Below, in pieces: positions 61,311-64,000 of a DNA stretch of 64,000 nucleotides (position 1 is the stretch's first letter; each line of letters opens with the position of its first letter). The stretch is from an uncultured Alcaligenaceae bacterium (lineage in GTDB: Bacteria; Pseudomonadota; Gammaproteobacteria; Burkholderiales; Burkholderiaceae_B): the NCBI GenBank assembly GCA_937952975.1, contig CALFXX010000022.1, positions 118,971 through 182,970 on the forward strand. The letters are read 5' to 3'. The translations under genes were made by a program, and so were the position numbers. Below the pieces are notes generated by a model. The model had not been told where the DNA came from. It saw nothing but the letters and a program-made list of their open reading frames with translations, and did no database searches.

Positions 61311-61335
61311 TCTGGGCGCCTGCGTTGCGCCCAGA
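61311..61335 (+). terminator. Hairpin after DUF3237, possible terminator
   Basis: TCTGGGCGC at 61311-61319 pairs with GCGCCCAGA at 61327-61335 across a seven-base loop, right behind the DUF3237 stop. No T-run follows, so termination may be inefficient. Confidence 0.4.
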
Positions 61336-61522
61336 GTCCTTAAAGAGTAATCTTTCGGGGCGCGGATGAGTCTGGTGTACCGTCAAATTCAGCCGCTAAG
61401 ATAAAAATAATAGCGAGACACTGCTACCACTAAGCGTCCAAGGCCAACCCCAAATTGGGCGATTGAACCGAGCCGACGTGGGTTGAGTCAGATGATTGAT
61501 CTTATTAACTAAAGAGACCACA

Positions 61523-62734
61523 ATGAATTTTTTGTTCAGTGCTGAAGAAGAAAAACTGCGTTCAACCGTACGTGAGTTTTTGGCCGAGCATTTCACTGAC
61601 GAAGTGCGCGCCGAAAACGCCGCCGGTAAGCGTGGCGAAGGTTGGGGGCCGGCAATTCGTGCCTTTTTTGACACCGTCAACGAGAAGCGTTGGTTCGCTT
61701 GGAGTTGGCCGGCCGAATTCGGCGGTGCCGGTGGTGACCGTACCGCACAATTTGTGATCGAAGAAGAATTTTATCGGGCCACCGGTATTACCTTAGGTGG
61801 TGGCACCGGTGCGCCGGCGATTTTGTCTGCTGGTACCGCTGCACAAAAACAAGAATTTGTGCCAGGCGCCATTAAGCGTGAAATCATTTTTTGCCAGGGC
61901 TATAGCGAACCGGGTTGCGGTACTGATCTCGCCGGTATTCGCTGCCGCGCAAAGCGTGTCGGTGATAAGTACATTATCACTGGTCAAAAAATCTACACGA
62001 CAAACGCTCAAAATGCGACGCATATCTATTTGATGTGCCGCACCGACCCTGATTCAGTGCGTCATCGTGGTTTATCGATTTTGCTTGTGCCGATGGATGT
62101 GCCTGGCTTAACCGTACGTCCGCTCTGGACCGTACAGAATGATCCGCCTGCACCGTTTGGCACGACATACGGCGAAGAGCGCACCAATGAAGTATTTTTT
62201 GACGACGTCGAAGTGCCTGTATCTTGCTTGTTGGGCGAAGAGGGCGGCGGTTGGGAAGTTGCCCGGCGTGGTTTGAACTTGGATCGCGTAGGTGCCTGGC
62301 GCTATTTGATTTCTGTGATGCGTGATGAAGACATTGTGAACTGGCTGCACGGCGAAGGCGAGTTACAACAATCACTGCGCGAAGACCCGCAAGTGCGCGA
62401 CAAAATCGCCGAGATGTGGACCGAAGCTGAAGTCTGTCGTTTGATGACAATGCGCAGTATCAGCATCGAGCAAAGTGGTGGAAAGTTCACCTACGAAGGT
62501 TCAGCCGAAAAAGTCTTTGCACCCGAGCACAGTGTGCGCACGACCGAAGCCATCAGTCAGATCTTGGGCCCGTTCGCCCAGTTGATGCAGGGCTCGCCCA
62601 CCGCAATTGAAAAGGGCGTTTTTGCGCACAACATTCTGGGTGCTTACCAGTCAACGATCAACCACGGAAGCGTTCAGGTGATGCGCGACCAAGTGGCACG
62701 TATTGGTCTGGGTCTGCCGCGCGCGGCAAAATAA
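61523..62734 (+). CDS. Acyl-CoA dehydrogenase, large-subunit type
   Basis: A 403-residue flavoenzyme of the acyl-CoA dehydrogenase family. Visible are FLFSAEEEKLRSTVREFLAEHF at the start, FCQGYSEPGCGTDLAGIRCRA near residue 122 (FAD/substrate loop), YIITGQKIYTTNAQNATHIYLMCRT and a C-terminal FAHNILGAYQSTINHGSVQVMRDQVAR. Pairs of slightly different dehydrogenases encoded together are typical of dicarboxylate or bile-acid-type heteromers such as PimC/PimD. AGAGA precedes the ATG at 61523. It is 20 bases before a second dehydrogenase. Confidence 0.92.
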   Translation: MNFLFSAEEEKLRSTVREFLAEHFTDEVRAENAAGKRGEGWGPAIRAFFDTVNEKRWFAWSWPAEFGGAGGDRTAQFVIEEEFYRATGITLGGGTGAPAILSAGTAAQKQEFVPGAIKREIIFCQGYSEPGCGTDLAGIRCRAKRVGDKYIITGQKIYTTNAQNATHIYLMCRTDPDSVRHRGLSILLVPMDVPGLTVRPLWTVQNDPPAPFGTTYGEERTNEVFFDDVEVPVSCLLGEEGGGWEVARRGLNLDRVGAWRYLISVMRDEDIVNWLHGEGELQQSLREDPQVRDKIAEMWTEAEVCRLMTMRSISIEQSGGKFTYEGSAEKVFAPEHSVRTTEAISQILGPFAQLMQGSPTAIEKGVFAHNILGAYQSTINHGSVQVMRDQVARIGLGLPRAAK

Positions 62735-62754
62735 GAACAAAGGTAAATAGAATC

Positions 62755-63912
62755 ATGGATATTTTGCTTGACGATCAAGAAGTACAAATCCGCGAAGCGG
62801 CTTCAGAATTTTTAGCGGGCGAGTGCACCTCTGCGTTGGTGCGTAAGATTGAAACCGATCCCCTGCAATACTCACCAGCCTTATGGGAAAAGTTCGCTGA
62901 AAACGGCTGGCTGCAATTGTGTCTGTCGGATAAAAACGGCGGTCAAGAGTTGCCCTTAACGTATCTTGCTTTGCTGTTTGAATTAGTGGGCTATCACATT
63001 GCGCCAATCCCCTTGCATGCGACGATGGTGCCAGCCATGATCATCGATCGGTATGGCAGTGCAGAGCAGCAGCAACTTCTGCAGCCTGTGCTGAGTGGTG
63101 AGTTGATCCTGAGCCATGCCGTGACTGAGGCCAATGGTCGCTGGACACCCGAGTCGATTAAGCTTGAAGGTCGTGTTGAAGGCAACGGGCTTGTGTTGAA
63201 CGGTACCAAGACGTTCGTCGGAAGTTATCACGCTTCGAAGCAATGTTTGGTTGTGTACCGCGACGCGGCAGCACCCCATCAGCTTGGCGTTGTGCTGGTG
63301 CCTACCGATGCAACAGGCCTGAGCAGCGATGCCTTGGTATCGATGGCAAAAGATGGCGAAGCAAACGTACAGTTTAATAACGTGCGAGTACCCTTGAACG
63401 CGCGTATTGGTTCGTCTGAACAGGGTCACGCGATCGCACTCGAAGTCATGGATTTTTCATCGGTGCTGTATGCCTCGATGATCGCAGGTGCTGGCCGCAG
63501 AACCCTTGACATGGCCGTGGCCCACGCGAAACAGCGCGAAGCGTTTGGTCAACCGATTGGGGCGTTTCAAGCGATTCAGCATTTGTGTGCAAACATGGTC
63601 AATGCCATTGACGGCACGACGATGCTGGCGCGCGAAGCGCTGTGGCGTATGGATCAAAAGTTGCCTTACCGCGTCAACGTTGCCCAGGCAAAATCGTTTG
63701 GCAATGAACAAGGCATGATGGTGGTGCGCTCGGCACAACAAATTCACGGTGGTATGGGCTTTATCCGTGATTTTGATTTGAATCTTTGGTATCGCAGAGT
63801 GGGTTCCTGGAGCCTGCGTGGCGGTACGGCGGCAGAGCATCGGCGTACGATCGCCGCTGCGTTATTAGATCAGCCCAATAAGGTTCGCATCGGCAATATC
63901 CCACAGGCTTAA
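62755..63912 (+). CDS. Acyl-CoA dehydrogenase, small-subunit type
   Basis: A 385-residue acyl-CoA dehydrogenase, partner of the previous one. LLDDQEVQIREAASEFLAGEC at the start, GNGLVLNGTKTFVGSYH near residue 143, HAKQREAFGQPIGAFQAIQHLCANM near residue 260 (FAD-binding helix) and QQIHGGMGFIRDFDLNLWYRRV near residue 329 are standard family blocks. A heterodimer or heterotetramer with the upstream product is likely. Its stop lies 62 bases before the adapter sequence. Confidence 0.92.
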   Translation: MDILLDDQEVQIREAASEFLAGECTSALVRKIETDPLQYSPALWEKFAENGWLQLCLSDKNGGQELPLTYLALLFELVGYHIAPIPLHATMVPAMIIDRYGSAEQQQLLQPVLSGELILSHAVTEANGRWTPESIKLEGRVEGNGLVLNGTKTFVGSYHASKQCLVVYRDAAAPHQLGVVLVPTDATGLSSDALVSMAKDGEANVQFNNVRVPLNARIGSSEQGHAIALEVMDFSSVLYASMIAGAGRRTLDMAVAHAKQREAFGQPIGAFQAIQHLCANMVNAIDGTTMLAREALWRMDQKLPYRVNVAQAKSFGNEQGMMVVRSAQQIHGGMGFIRDFDLNLWYRRVGSWSLRGGTAAEHRRTIAAALLDQPNKVRIGNIPQA

Positions 63913-63974
63913 GTCGGGCGAACCCTTCGAGTACTTTTTGGTGGCTTGTTCAATCCAGGCCACCAAGCACCGCA

Positions 63975-64000
63975 GATCGGAAGAGCACACGTCTGAACTC
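63975..64000 (+). other. Illumina TruSeq adapter sequence at the contig end
   Basis: The last 26 bases begin AGATCGGAAGAGCACACGTC and continue with the next bases of the same adapter, which I recall as the standard TruSeq read-1 (index) adapter. It is artificial DNA, not part of the genome. The 62 bases before it (63913-63974) are probably genuine but contain no complete gene. Confidence 0.9.

Noticed and set aside
63865..63974. Possible C-terminal end of a minus-strand gene running into the right edge
   Set aside because: Two minus-strand frames are open here, one stopping at 63865 inside the dehydrogenase gene and one at 63909 next to its stop. Neither has recognisable sequence and the adapter cuts both.
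1..64000. tRNA, rRNA, insertion sequences, phage genes and toxin-antitoxin pairs
   Set aside because: None recognised by eye on either strand; the stretches between genes are short and accounted for.

Overview
The window looks like a chromosomal piece of a beta-proteobacterium of the order Burkholderiales, most likely family Alcaligenaceae (relatives of Bordetella, Achromobacter and Pusillimonas). The reasons are six Bug/TctC-type periplasmic binding proteins without their membrane partners, TRAP transporters, a high-potential iron-sulfur protein, a RIO-type kinase and the general gene style. I see no rRNA, tRNA, insertion sequence, phage or CRISPR. The last 26 bases (63975-64000) match the Illumina TruSeq adapter from memory, so the right edge is a contig end and not genome.

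Layout. 0-8 kb: a secreted Pro/Tyr-rich protein (cut by the edge), a superfamily-1 helicase, an EamA exporter, an unknown exported protein (first of two paralogues), an exported alpha/beta hydrolase, and an AroE-like dehydrogenase overlapping a GMC oxidoreductase. 8-16 kb: a glycerol-3-phosphate locus with glpK-glpD on one strand and ugpBAEC on the other, sharing one regulatory region. 16-20 kb: an amidohydrolase with a TRAP transporter. 20-22 kb: queC and mmsA.

22.3-29.1 kb is the most striking part. It is a compact head-to-tail set encoding a complete private type II fatty-acid/polyketide synthase: a FabL-type enoyl reductase, a FabG-type ketoreductase, an AcpXL-like carrier protein, a double-hot-dog dehydratase, a ketosynthase, a second ketosynthase whose active-site Cys is replaced by Thr (chain-length-factor-like), and a fusion of an AcpS-type phosphopantetheinyl transferase to an LpxL/HtrB-type acyltransferase. 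It resembles the rhizobial acpXL-lpxXL locus for very-long-chain acylation of lipid A, but with different parts. I propose a dedicated acyl chain that is built on its own carrier and delivered to an outer-membrane lipid.

29-41 kb: small envelope proteins, HiPIP, an isocitrate-lyase-family enzyme with a palindrome array upstream, a second TRAP locus with DUF1445, DUF2848 and amidase genes, a RIO kinase and ilvE. 41-54 kb: a coiled-coil protein behind a 23-bp repeat array, a polytopic membrane protein, five of the six Bug proteins interleaved with catabolic enzymes, an acyltransferase-3 protein and a TRAP-type binding protein without a clear signal peptide. 53.7-56.7 kb: a set typical of light-response/photolyase neighbourhoods (DUF2237, LitR/CarH-like MerR regulator with 11-bp operator repeats, small winged-helix regulator, TIGR03643 protein, Cys-rich miniprotein, SDR) but without any photolyase. 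56.8-63.9 kb: a sixth Bug protein, the second exported paralogue, a PhoD-like phosphatase with a DUF3237 protein, and a pair of acyl-CoA dehydrogenases.
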